From contig CAWKMC010000039.1 of NCBI GenBank assembly GCA_963850535.1, positions 186,001-250,000 of the forward strand: 64,000 nucleotides of DNA. The letters run 5' to 3'. This document shows positions 28,049 through 35,169 of this stretch, in pieces. This stretch comes from JAMXLO01 sp963850535 (GTDB lineage Bacteria > Pseudomonadota > Alphaproteobacteria > Acetobacterales > Acetobacteraceae). Each line of letters begins with the position of its first letter. The first letter of the stretch is position 1. The position numbers and the translations under genes were made by a program. A model generated the notes under the pieces. The model searched no databases, was not told where the DNA came from, and saw only the letters and a list, made by a program, of their open reading frames with translations.

Positions 28049-28968
28049 TGCGTATGGTGCGGCTGCCAGATGGGACCGAGGTGCCGGCGCTGGGTCAGGG
28101 TACCTGGCATATGGGCGAACGCGGCAATGCTACCGACGCTGAAGTAGCCGCGCTCAAGCTGGGTATCGAACTCGGCATGACGTTGATCGACACCGCCGAG
28201 ATGTACGGCAACGGCGGCGCCGAGGAGGTGGTCGCAGATGCGGCGCAGGGTCAACGCGACAAGCTGTTCATCGTCAGCAAGGTGTATCCGCACAATGCTT
28301 CGCGCAGCGGCGTGGCGGCGGCCTGCGAACGTAGCCTGAAGCGGCTGCGCACGGATCGGATCGACCTTTACCTGCTGCATTGGCGGGGAAGCCATCCGCT
28401 GGCAGAAACCGTCGAGGCGTTCGAGAAGCTGCGGGTTGCGGGTAAGATCCGCTACTGGGGTGTATCGAACTTCGACATGGGTGACATGAACGAAGTGGCG
28501 CGCCTGCCGGGTGGGGGGAACTGCAGCAGCAATCAGGTACTGTACCATGTCGGCACCCGGGGGATTGAATACGATCTGTTGCCTTGGTGTCGCGAGCACA
28601 GGATGCCGATCATGGCATATTCGCCGGTCGGAGGGCAGGGTGCGCGGTTGCTGCGATCGAAGGCTCTGGTCGACGTCGCCAAGCGCCACAACGCGACGCC
28701 TGGGCAGATCGCGATCGCGTGGACGATGCGGCATGGCAACGTCATCAGCATCCCGAAGGCGAGCGATCCGGCGCATGTACGGGAGAATGCTGCGAGCGGC
28801 AGCATCGAGCTAAGCACGGAAGACCTAGCGACGATCGATGCAGCCCATCCACCGCCTGCCGGGAAGAAGTCGCTCGATATTTCTAGAGCGCGATCGCCTG
28901 AGGCGGGACCGTCGGAAAGCGTGAATCGCGCTCCCAATCAATGGATCCTGCTATTCTTCATCGCGTGA
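28048..28968 (+). CDS. Aldo/keto reductase
   Basis: A 306-residue NADPH-dependent oxidoreductase of the AKR fold. The catalytic tetrad is visible: Asp and Tyr in LIDTAEMYG, Lys in FIVSKVY and His in LYLLHW. NADP-binding residues are in VISIPKASDPAHVRENA. The last 25 or so residues (after SLDIS) are not typical of AKR proteins and include LLFFIA; the frame there overlaps the next gene, so the real C-terminus could be shorter if an indel is present. It begins at an overlap with the dipeptidase and ends overlapping the first gene of the hydrogenase-like complex. Confidence 0.88.
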   Translation: MRMVRLPDGTEVPALGQGTWHMGERGNATDAEVAALKLGIELGMTLIDTAEMYGNGGAEEVVADAAQGQRDKLFIVSKVYPHNASRSGVAAACERSLKRLRTDRIDLYLLHWRGSHPLAETVEAFEKLRVAGKIRYWGVSNFDMGDMNEVARLPGGGNCSSNQVLYHVGTRGIEYDLLPWCREHRMPIMAYSPVGGQGARLLRSKALVDVAKRHNATPGQIAIAWTMRHGNVISIPKASDPAHVRENAASGSIELSTEDLATIDAAHPPPAGKKSLDISRARSPEAGPSESVNRAPNQWILLFFIA

Positions 28969-30530
28969 TCGAGTCGCGGTCCATCAGGCCAGCTGCAATC
29001 AGGATTGGCACCTGTGTCGTCGTTGTCGCAGCGGCACTGCTGCTGCTGGCGACTGGTGGATTGCCGCAGGCGGCGTTGCCGATCGGATTCGCGGGCATGG
29101 CAATCAAGCTTGCGCTGGATCCGTTGGCGGCGAGTTTTTTGCTCCTGGCGCCATGCATCACGCTGGCGCCGCTGCCCTTGGCAGCAGCGATCGTGACTCT
29201 GTCCGCCGCGAACGGCTTCACGCTTGCGATCGGGCTGTTGCTGCTGGGCGGTATTGCGTCGTTGCGGTCGGCCTCGACAGCAGCAATCTGCTGCATCGTC
29301 GCGCTAGTGCTGGCTGGCTCGTTAAGCGACTTCGCTGCGATCAGAGCGGTGCCGCCAGATGGTTGGCGTGCCGCTGCAGTGCTGCTGCTGACACTCGCCG
29401 GCGCTGCGGCGACGGCAACCTTCAGCCCGCTCATGGCAATCTATGTGCTGATCCGGCTGCTGTTCGATCTGTGCGGCACTGCACAGCCGCTCTGGTGGGG
29501 CGTGCCATTGCTGTTGGCGGGCGCTGGTATCGCGATGGTCACGTCATTACGCGGCGCCTTGGCGGATTGGCTGGACGTGGCCGTCTCGCAGGCATCGCTG
29601 CACCAGGTCGGCCTGGCGGTGATTGGCCTCGGCGTGGCGCTGTGCGCGCGGGGGGCCGATTTGCCGTCGGTCGCGTCACACGCCCTGGACGGCGCGTGGT
29701 TGGCGATCGGATGCCACGCATTGTGTCGCGCACTGCTGCTGCGCTGTGCAGACGCCGTTGAGAGTGGTGCTGGGACTCGGCGACTCGATCTTCTTGGCGG
29801 CGTCATTCACCGCATGCCGATGACGACCGGCGGCTGTCTCATTGGGCTGTTCACGATTGCTGTTCTTCCGCCCGGGCTTGGCTTTGCCGCGTTCTGGCTG
29901 GTGTTCCAGTCATTGGTGGCCGCGGCGCGGATCGGAAGCTTGGGACTGGGACTGTTGGTCGCAGTCGTTACGCTGCTGACGGGCGCTTCTGCTGGTCTCG
30001 CCGCGTTGGCAGCGATGCGGGTGGCAACCGTCGTGTTTCTCGGCCGGCCGCGCACACCACGCGCGGCAGCTGCTGACGAGGTGGCGCGTCCGGTCCAGCT
30101 CGTACTTGTGGGGTTGGCCGCGCTGCTCGGCCTGTTGGGCGTGTTTCCGGTTCTGGCATTGTTGCCGGCGTTCCGTTGGGGCGACGGAGCGACGGCCGCC
30201 TCGCTTTTTGGTTTGCTGACCGGGTTCCAGACCGAAGGCTACGCGGCGACGTTCATCGCGGTACTTGTGGCAAGCACGTGGATCGGCCTGGCGAAGGCGA
30301 TCCATCGCCCGCGTTTGGGACGGCGCGAACCCGACTGGTCCGGCGGCTTTTCCCCACCGCCAGCATGGATGCCGTTCGGCGACCCGACGACGCAATGTGG
30401 GCCGGCCTCGTTTGTCGCACCGCTCCAGTATCTAATTGCTCGGCTGCCCTCGACCGACGCAGCGCGCCAGCGACTTGTTTATTGGCGGGACAGGCTGCTC
30501 CGTGCCATCGCGGCTCGGGTGGCGACATGA
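28965..30530 (+). CDS. Antiporter-like membrane subunit (HyfB/NuoM/NuoN-related), divergent
   Basis: About 520 very hydrophobic residues with roughly 13-15 predicted membrane helices. Similarity to the HyfB/NuoM proton-pumping family shows in AIGCHALCRALLL (family: H-x-x-x-H-A-L-F-K), TRRLDLLGGVIHRMPMTTGG and AVLPPGLGFAAFW (family: LPP-L-x-G-F-x-S-E-W). It is shorter than HyfB (usually about 660). The conserved Glu of the SEW motif, the TM7 lysine and the lysine of TM8 appear to be missing, and the Phe-Lys of the HALFK motif is Cys-Arg. I prefer the GTG at 28965, which overlaps the AKR stop as GTGA; an ATG at 28941 is in frame. First gene of a four-gene overlapping set. Confidence 0.75.
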   Translation: MIESRSIRPAAIRIGTCVVVVAAALLLLATGGLPQAALPIGFAGMAIKLALDPLAASFLLLAPCITLAPLPLAAAIVTLSAANGFTLAIGLLLLGGIASLRSASTAAICCIVALVLAGSLSDFAAIRAVPPDGWRAAAVLLLTLAGAAATATFSPLMAIYVLIRLLFDLCGTAQPLWWGVPLLLAGAGIAMVTSLRGALADWLDVAVSQASLHQVGLAVIGLGVALCARGADLPSVASHALDGAWLAIGCHALCRALLLRCADAVESGAGTRRLDLLGGVIHRMPMTTGGCLIGLFTIAVLPPGLGFAAFWLVFQSLVAAARIGSLGLGLLVAVVTLLTGASAGLAALAAMRVATVVFLGRPRTPRAAAADEVARPVQLVLVGLAALLGLLGVFPVLALLPAFRWGDGATAASLFGLLTGFQTEGYAATFIAVLVASTWIGLAKAIHRPRLGRREPDWSGGFSPPPAWMPFGDPTTQCGPASFVAPLQYLIARLPSTDAARQRLVYWRDRLLRAIAARVAT

Positions 30531-31435
30531 ACCTGTTGCTTGGTTTCATCGCCCAGCTGCTGCACATCGCACTGATCGCCGCGGCTGCCCCGAGCCTTGT
30601 CGGACTGCTGCGCTGGCTGCAGGCCCGGCTGTCCGGACATGTCGGACCCCCCGTGCTGCAGCCCTGGCGAGATCTCCTCCGTCTGCTGCGGAAACAGCCA
30701 GTGCTGGCCGAAAGTTCGACTGCCGTGACCAGTCACGCGCCGCTCGCCTGCGCCGCGACGACCGCAGTTGCCGGATGCCTGGTGCCCTCCTTCGCCCTTG
30801 GCATGCTGTTCGTCCCGTTTGCCGATCTGCTGCTCATCTTCGGGCTGCTGTTTGCGGCGCGTTGCTCGCTGGCGCTGGCCGCCACGGATGTGGGCAACAC
30901 ACTCGGCGGGATCGGCGCGAGCCGGGTCATGCTGCTTGGCTGTCTGCTTGAGCCGGCGTTGCTGCTCGCGGTGCTGGTGGCGGCGCTGCCTGCAGGCAGT
31001 CTGAACCTCGATCTGATCGCGGCGATGCAGCAGGAATCTGACTGGCAGATCGGCATTGTGCCGGCGCTGATTGCACTGCTGCTGGTAGGGCTCGTCGACA
31101 CATCGCGCCGGGAAAACTTGACGGAGGAGCTGGCCGGCCCGGACCTGGCGCTGGTTGATATATCGGAAGCCGTGCGTCTGCTGCTCTGGTTCAACTTGAT
31201 CGGAGGTATGTTCCTGCCATTCGGAATGGCGCCGGCGGGCTCCTCTCCCTTCGCCTGGGTGGCTGGAATGGCGACCTGGCTATTCAGGACCGTGTTGTTC
31301 GCGGTTGCGCTGGCAGTGGTGCGCACTGTCATAGGCAGGATCAGCCTGGCGCACGCAGCCCAGGCACTCGGCGCGGCGGCGTTGCTTGGTTTGCTCGCAG
31401 CCGCTTTCCTGTTCGCCCAGACGGGGGCCGCGTGA
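30527..31435 (+). CDS. HyfC/NuoH-like membrane subunit
   Basis: A 302-residue membrane protein of the complex I subunit 1 / HyfC family. The N-terminal signature RWLQARLSGHVGPPVLQPWR followed by DLLRLLRKQPV is well kept. The later cytoplasmic-loop region reads RRENLTEELAGPDLALVDIS and then EAVRLLLWFNLIGG. In usual HyfC/NuoH proteins a glutamate-rich block (H-L-E-L-T-M-I-H-E-A-M) precedes this point; here it seems shortened, which would affect the proton or quinone channel. The gene starts by an ATGA overlap with the previous stop and ends by a GTGA overlap with the next gene. Probably anchors the two soluble subunits to the membrane. Confidence 0.85.
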   Translation: MNLLLGFIAQLLHIALIAAAAPSLVGLLRWLQARLSGHVGPPVLQPWRDLLRLLRKQPVLAESSTAVTSHAPLACAATTAVAGCLVPSFALGMLFVPFADLLLIFGLLFAARCSLALAATDVGNTLGGIGASRVMLLGCLLEPALLLAVLVAALPAGSLNLDLIAAMQQESDWQIGIVPALIALLLVGLVDTSRRENLTEELAGPDLALVDISEAVRLLLWFNLIGGMFLPFGMAPAGSSPFAWVAGMATWLFRTVLFAVALAVVRTVIGRISLAHAAQALGAAALLGLLAAAFLFAQTGAA

Positions 31436-32658
31436 CTGACTGCGCCATTGCGGACGCCCCGGCAGTCAGCCGCGGCAAGTCGCTCCGTCAGGTATGGACG
31501 CACGACGAATGGGCTCGGATGGCGAGCGAGTTGTCGCCGCCTCTGGTCGCATTGTGGGGCGACACACGGACAGTCTACGCACTGCTGCACCAGCAAGAAG
31601 GCGTGCTGTTGGTCTCCACGCTGGTCGTAGATGGCGGCTACCCGGCCCTGTCCCCGGCGCGGCCGCTCGCAGCATGGTTCGAGCGAATGGTGCATGACCT
31701 GTGGGGGCACACGGCCGTCGGAGGGACAGACCAACGCGCCTGGCTCGATCATGGGCGGTGGGGGCAGAGCCCGCCGATGGCAATGCGTCCCGGGCCGCCC
31801 GTTACTGCAGAGCCCCCAGAGTTTGTTATCGGCGAGAATGTCGACCAGATCCTTCTAGGGCCGGTTCGCGGCTGCATCGAACCGGCAGCCCATCTCCGGC
31901 TCGGGGTTCGCGGGGGGACGGTCGAGCAGCTGGAGGCGTGGCTGGGCTACACCCACAAAGGGGTGCTGGCGCTGATGCAGGGCAAGTCGCCCCGAGCTGC
32001 TGCTCGTTTCGCTGCACGTCTGGTCGGCGAGACAACTGTTGCTCACTCGATCGCCTTTGCCCGTGCAACCGAGGAAGCGCTCGCGGGCGATATTCCTCCC
32101 CGCGCACGCGCATTGCGGGGGGTCATGGCTGGACTAGAGCAGATCCTGTGGCGCCTCGATCTGGCGTCCGCGATGGCCGAGGCCGCCGATCAGCCCTCCG
32201 GCCTGACTGCGCGAAGCGCCGAAGCGCTGCGTACGGCGGCCAATGTCGCATTCGGGCATCGGCTGATGATGGATTGCGTCGTGCCGGGTGGGGTCGCGGC
32301 CGATATCGCGCCGGGAGGCGCCGACACGATCGAGCGCAGCCTGCGCGAGCTTGATGGACCAGAGATCCGGGCGGACGCGCAGCGGCTGAGGACAGCGGTG
32401 ACGGGACTGCCCGAAGGAGATGTCCTGGTGCCGCTGACAATGGCGAGCGGCGAGGGGCTGGGCCATGCTACTGGACCTGCAGGCGATATCTGGCACTGGC
32501 TGAGTCTCGACCACGGTCAGATCGCTAGCGTATTCATGTGCGATCCCGGTTGGGCACGCTGGCCGCTTTTGGCGGCTCGAATGGCTGGCGGCCAGATCGA
32601 TGATCTGCCGCAGGCTCTGGCGTCATTGGGTCTATCGAGTTCAGGGGTGGATCTGTGA
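31432..32658 (+). CDS. Hydrogenase-like large subunit (HyfG/NuoCD-like) lacking NiFe ligands
   Basis: A 408-residue fused NuoC-NuoD-like protein. The NuoC-like part (about 38-120) includes ERMVHDLWGH and WLDHGRW. The NuoD/hydrogenase part starts with GENVDQILLGPVRGCIEP and LEAWLGYTHKGV. The place of the N-terminal R-x-C-G-x-C motif is occupied by RLVGETTVAHS (196-206). Near the C-terminus FMCDPGWARWP (368-378) replaces DPCxxC. Neither cysteine pair exists, so no NiFe centre can bind. GPVRGC also lacks the histidine of the GP-x-H motif. This is the pattern of Ehr (energy-converting hydrogenase-related) complexes rather than hydrogenase. The start is a GTG overlapping the previous stop. Confidence 0.85.
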   Translation: MTDCAIADAPAVSRGKSLRQVWTHDEWARMASELSPPLVALWGDTRTVYALLHQQEGVLLVSTLVVDGGYPALSPARPLAAWFERMVHDLWGHTAVGGTDQRAWLDHGRWGQSPPMAMRPGPPVTAEPPEFVIGENVDQILLGPVRGCIEPAAHLRLGVRGGTVEQLEAWLGYTHKGVLALMQGKSPRAAARFAARLVGETTVAHSIAFARATEEALAGDIPPRARALRGVMAGLEQILWRLDLASAMAEAADQPSGLTARSAEALRTAANVAFGHRLMMDCVVPGGVAADIAPGGADTIERSLRELDGPEIRADAQRLRTAVTGLPEGDVLVPLTMASGEGLGHATGPAGDIWHWLSLDHGQIASVFMCDPGWARWPLLAARMAGGQIDDLPQALASLGLSSSGVDL

Positions 32659-33203
32659 CCCCCTGGCGCACCTTCGCTCGCACCGTTCTTGCGCGGCGGG
32701 CGGGGTCTCCGATCCCCCCGGTGGACAGAGAGACGGCATCTTCGCTGGCGGGACGGCTGGCGGCCGGGGGGCAGGCACCACTGGGGCGCAGCCTCGCGGT
32801 GCTGCACGTCGATTCAGGCAGTTGTGGTGGCTGCGAGGTGGAGCTGCGCGCCTCGCGGCGCGCGGTTTATGACCTTGAGCGTTTCGGTGTGCGCTTCGTT
32901 GCCAGTCCTCGCCATGCAGATGTCGTGCTGGTCACCGGTGCTGTGACGCGTAACCTCGTCGAGGCGCTGGAACTGGCTCACGCCGCCATGCCGGATCCGA
33001 AGCTGGTGGTGGCACTGGGCGATTGCGCGGTGGACGGGGGTGTATTCAAGGGCAGTTACGCGATCGCCGGTGGCGTAGGGACGACCCTACCGGTCGATCT
33101 GCTGATCAGCGGCTGCCCACCCGCCCCAGAGCGCATTTTGGCGGGGCTGCGCGCGCTTGTGGAGGCGAACGCGCGCAGCAGGCCTGGCATCAGCTCGCGG
33201 TAG
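32655..33203 (+). CDS. Hydrogenase-like small subunit (HyfI/NuoB-like) with complete 4Fe-4S ligands
   Basis: A 182-residue iron-sulfur subunit. Cys57 and Cys60 (GSCGGCEVEL), Cys124 (ALGDCAVDGGVF) and Cys154 (ISGCPPAPERIL) are the four ligands of the N2-type cluster, all present. The N-terminal 45 residues are family-typical for the HyfI type. It starts with GTG overlapping the stop of the large subunit (GTGA). It is the only redox-cofactor-binding subunit recognisable in the set. Neither a ferredoxin-like subunit (HyfA/HyfH) nor NuoE/F/G partners are encoded here. The 3' end overlaps a convergent gene by 14 bases. Confidence 0.9.
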   Translation: MTPWRTFARTVLARRAGSPIPPVDRETASSLAGRLAAGGQAPLGRSLAVLHVDSGSCGGCEVELRASRRAVYDLERFGVRFVASPRHADVVLVTGAVTRNLVEALELAHAAMPDPKLVVALGDCAVDGGVFKGSYAIAGGVGTTLPVDLLISGCPPAPERILAGLRALVEANARSRPGISSR

Positions 33204-33408
33204 GCTTCGGCGCGTGGTGCGAGCTGCGATGTGACGTGTTGTGGACCGAGCCGCTGTGATGCGGGGTTTTATGCGACGCTGCGTGATGGGCATGTGACTT
33301 GCCGTGCAACGAGCTTGATGTGGCGGCCGCAGCAGGCGATGCGGTGAACGCTGCGACCGGCAGAACGAGGCCGAGAAGGGCGAACAGATGTCTGCGCGAG
33401 GGGGTCAC
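33190..33408 (-). CDS. Small histidine-rich exported protein
   Basis: A 72-residue protein starting at a GTG with GGAG about ten bases upstream. RRHLFALLGLVLPVAAFTAS is a signal peptide ending near AAAA. The mature part is about one quarter histidine (HGKSHAHHAASHKTPHHSG), suggesting binding of divalent metals such as nickel, zinc or copper in the periplasm. It is convergent with, and overlaps the end of, the hydrogenase-like small subunit gene. It may be incidental, as low-complexity His-rich exported proteins are common. The longer open frame upstream has no better start. Confidence 0.55.
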   Translation of the reverse strand: MTPSRRHLFALLGLVLPVAAFTASPAAAATSSSLHGKSHAHHAASHKTPHHSGSVHNTSHRSSHHAPKPTAS

Positions 33409-33525
33409 GGGATTGGCTCCGAGAGTAGCTGGGGTTATCGGGACAAGTTTGCGTATGAGTTGAGAAAGCAAGCTTAATCGACTGATCTGATTATCCTCTG
33501 GCTTGACAGAGTCGCGCAAGCGGAT

Positions 33526-33951
33526 TCACAGGAGACACAGTACCTGCAGTTCGCGCCGCAACGCCGGTGGCAGGGAAGCCACACCCCGGGCACGCGGCCC
33601 GGCCGGCAGATCAGGGGGCGCTTCGGCCGGGCGCAAGTAGCGCCACCCCTGGAATGGTTTTGTCGGCCGGCCAGAAAGCGGCACCAGCTTCGGATCCAGC
33701 ACAACGCCGGCACAGGCCGAGCCATCGTCCCAACGGTCCTCGACAATGTCGAGGACCCGCTGACGTACTAGCATGGTGCCGCTTACCACCCAGTACATCG
33801 AGCCACCGCCGCTGACGATCTCCTGGTGGCGGCGCGGAAAGTTGCGCGTGCGGTGACGCAGCGGCGGGCTTTTCTCCGCGCGCTCGGCCTGCAGGTCCCG
33901 CAGATGCTCGATGTCGCGAACGCCCACAGCGAGCTTGGTGAGATGCAGCAT
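33526..33951 (-). CDS. DUF1489 family protein
   Basis: A 141-residue protein characteristic of alphaproteobacteria. MLHLTKLAVGVRDIEHLRDL at the start, then RHRTRNFPRRHQEIVSGG, MYWVVSGTMLVRQRVLDI and KPFQGWRYLRP are close to the family consensus. No function has been assigned to DUF1489. It is downstream of cysK on the same strand, about 85 bases away. Useful mainly as a taxonomic marker here. Confidence 0.92.
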   Translation of the reverse strand: MLHLTKLAVGVRDIEHLRDLQAERAEKSPPLRHRTRNFPRRHQEIVSGGGSMYWVVSGTMLVRQRVLDIVEDRWDDGSACAGVVLDPKLVPLSGRPTKPFQGWRYLRPAEAPPDLPAGPRARGVASLPPALRRELQVLCLL

Positions 33952-34036
33952 TGTCGAGCGACTCGAGAACTCTTTTTGCCCGGGACAGTATGGCAGCAGC
34001 GCCGCTCATGCGTCACCTGCGCCGAGCCAACGAGCG

Positions 34037-35086
34037 CTATGCCGGCATTTGATTGCTTGGCGTGGTCTTGGAAATGCCGACCTCCTCTTCGGTCATATCG
34101 GCAGGGATATCGGCGAACAACGGAGTGCTGAGATAGCGTTCGCCGGTGTCCGGCAGCATGGCCAGAATGTTGGCACCCTTCGGTGCCTCGGCGCAGATCT
34201 GTAGCGCCCCCGCAAACGTTGCGCCCGCGGTGATGCCGACAAAAATACCCTCTTTCTGCGCCAGTTCGCGCGAGCAGCGCATCGCGTCGGGACCCTTGAT
34301 GCGCAGGGTTTTGTGGAGTCCGCCTGCCTCTACCGCATCGCCCAGCAGCTTCGGGATGAAGTCGGGTGCCCAGCCCTGCATCGGGTGCGGCTTGAACACC
34401 GGATGCGCTGCGGCCGGCGAGCCATCCGGATTGCGCTTCTGGCCTTCGCCGCTGCTCACCATCGCCGCGTCATCCGGTTCGCAGACGACGATCTTGGTGT
34501 TCGGCAGCTCCTGGCGCAGCACGCGCGCGACACCCTTCAGCGTGCCGCCTGTGCCATAGCCGGTGACCCAGTAGTCGAGCTGAGTGTCTTTGAAGTCCTC
34601 GACGATCTCGCGCGCAGTGGTGCGCGAATGAAAATCGGCGTTGGCTTCGTTTTCGAACTGGCGGGTGAGGAACCAGCCATGCTTTGCGGCCAGCTCATTG
34701 GCCTTGTTCACCATGCCCATGCCGCGTTCGCTCGCGGGGGTGATGATCACCTTGGCGCCCAGGAAGCGCATCAGCTTGCGACGCTCGACGCTGAAAGATT
34801 CGGCCATGGTGACGACCAGCGGGTAGCCCTTGGCGGCGCAGACCATCGCAAGGCCGATGCCGGTGTTACCGCTAGTGGCCTCGATCACGGTCTGGCCGGG
34901 CTTCAGCTGGCCACGGCGTTCGGCGTCCTCGATGACGCCCAGCGCGAGGCGATCCTTCACCGAACCAAGTGGATTGAATGCCTCAACCTTGACGAACAGG
35001 TTCACGCCTTCAGGCGCGAGTGCATTGATGCGCACCACCGGCGTGTTGCCGACAGTTTCGAGAATGCTGGCGTATCTGCGTCCCAT
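34037..35086 (-). CDS. cysK: Cysteine synthase A
   Basis: About 349 residues of a PLP enzyme that makes L-cysteine from O-acetylserine and sulfide. ASILETVGNTPVVRINAL opens the protein and Lys44 in NPLGSVKDRLALG is the PLP Schiff-base lysine. EATSGNTGIGLAMV and the phosphate-binding GYGTGGTLKGVARVL follow. I chose the second ATG, at 35086, because GGGGAG lies just before it. The C-terminus EEVGISKTTPSNQMPA is slightly longer than average. No other cysteine-biosynthesis genes adjoin. Confidence 0.95.
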   Translation of the reverse strand: MGRRYASILETVGNTPVVRINALAPEGVNLFVKVEAFNPLGSVKDRLALGVIEDAERRGQLKPGQTVIEATSGNTGIGLAMVCAAKGYPLVVTMAESFSVERRKLMRFLGAKVIITPASERGMGMVNKANELAAKHGWFLTRQFENEANADFHSRTTAREIVEDFKDTQLDYWVTGYGTGGTLKGVARVLRQELPNTKIVVCEPDDAAMVSSGEGQKRNPDGSPAAAHPVFKPHPMQGWAPDFIPKLLGDAVEAGGLHKTLRIKGPDAMRCSRELAQKEGIFVGITAGATFAGALQICAEAPKGANILAMLPDTGERYLSTPLFADIPADMTEEEVGISKTTPSNQMPA

Positions 35087-35169
35087 GGTTCTCCCCATTC
35101 AGTATCCGCCGCCGCGGCACCCGTTATATAGGCATTCCCCGTCGGCAACGCCCAGCCTGCGCCCGGCTT

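Noticed and set aside
30733..31752. A 339-codon minus-strand frame opposite the HyfC-like gene
   Set aside because: It is a shadow of two overlapping, recognised membrane-complex genes; the composition is Ser/Ala/Arg-rich as expected for antisense.
28965..33203. Annotation as an active [NiFe]-hydrogenase 4
   Set aside because: Both cysteine pairs that bind NiFe are absent from the large subunit and no hyp maturation genes are nearby.
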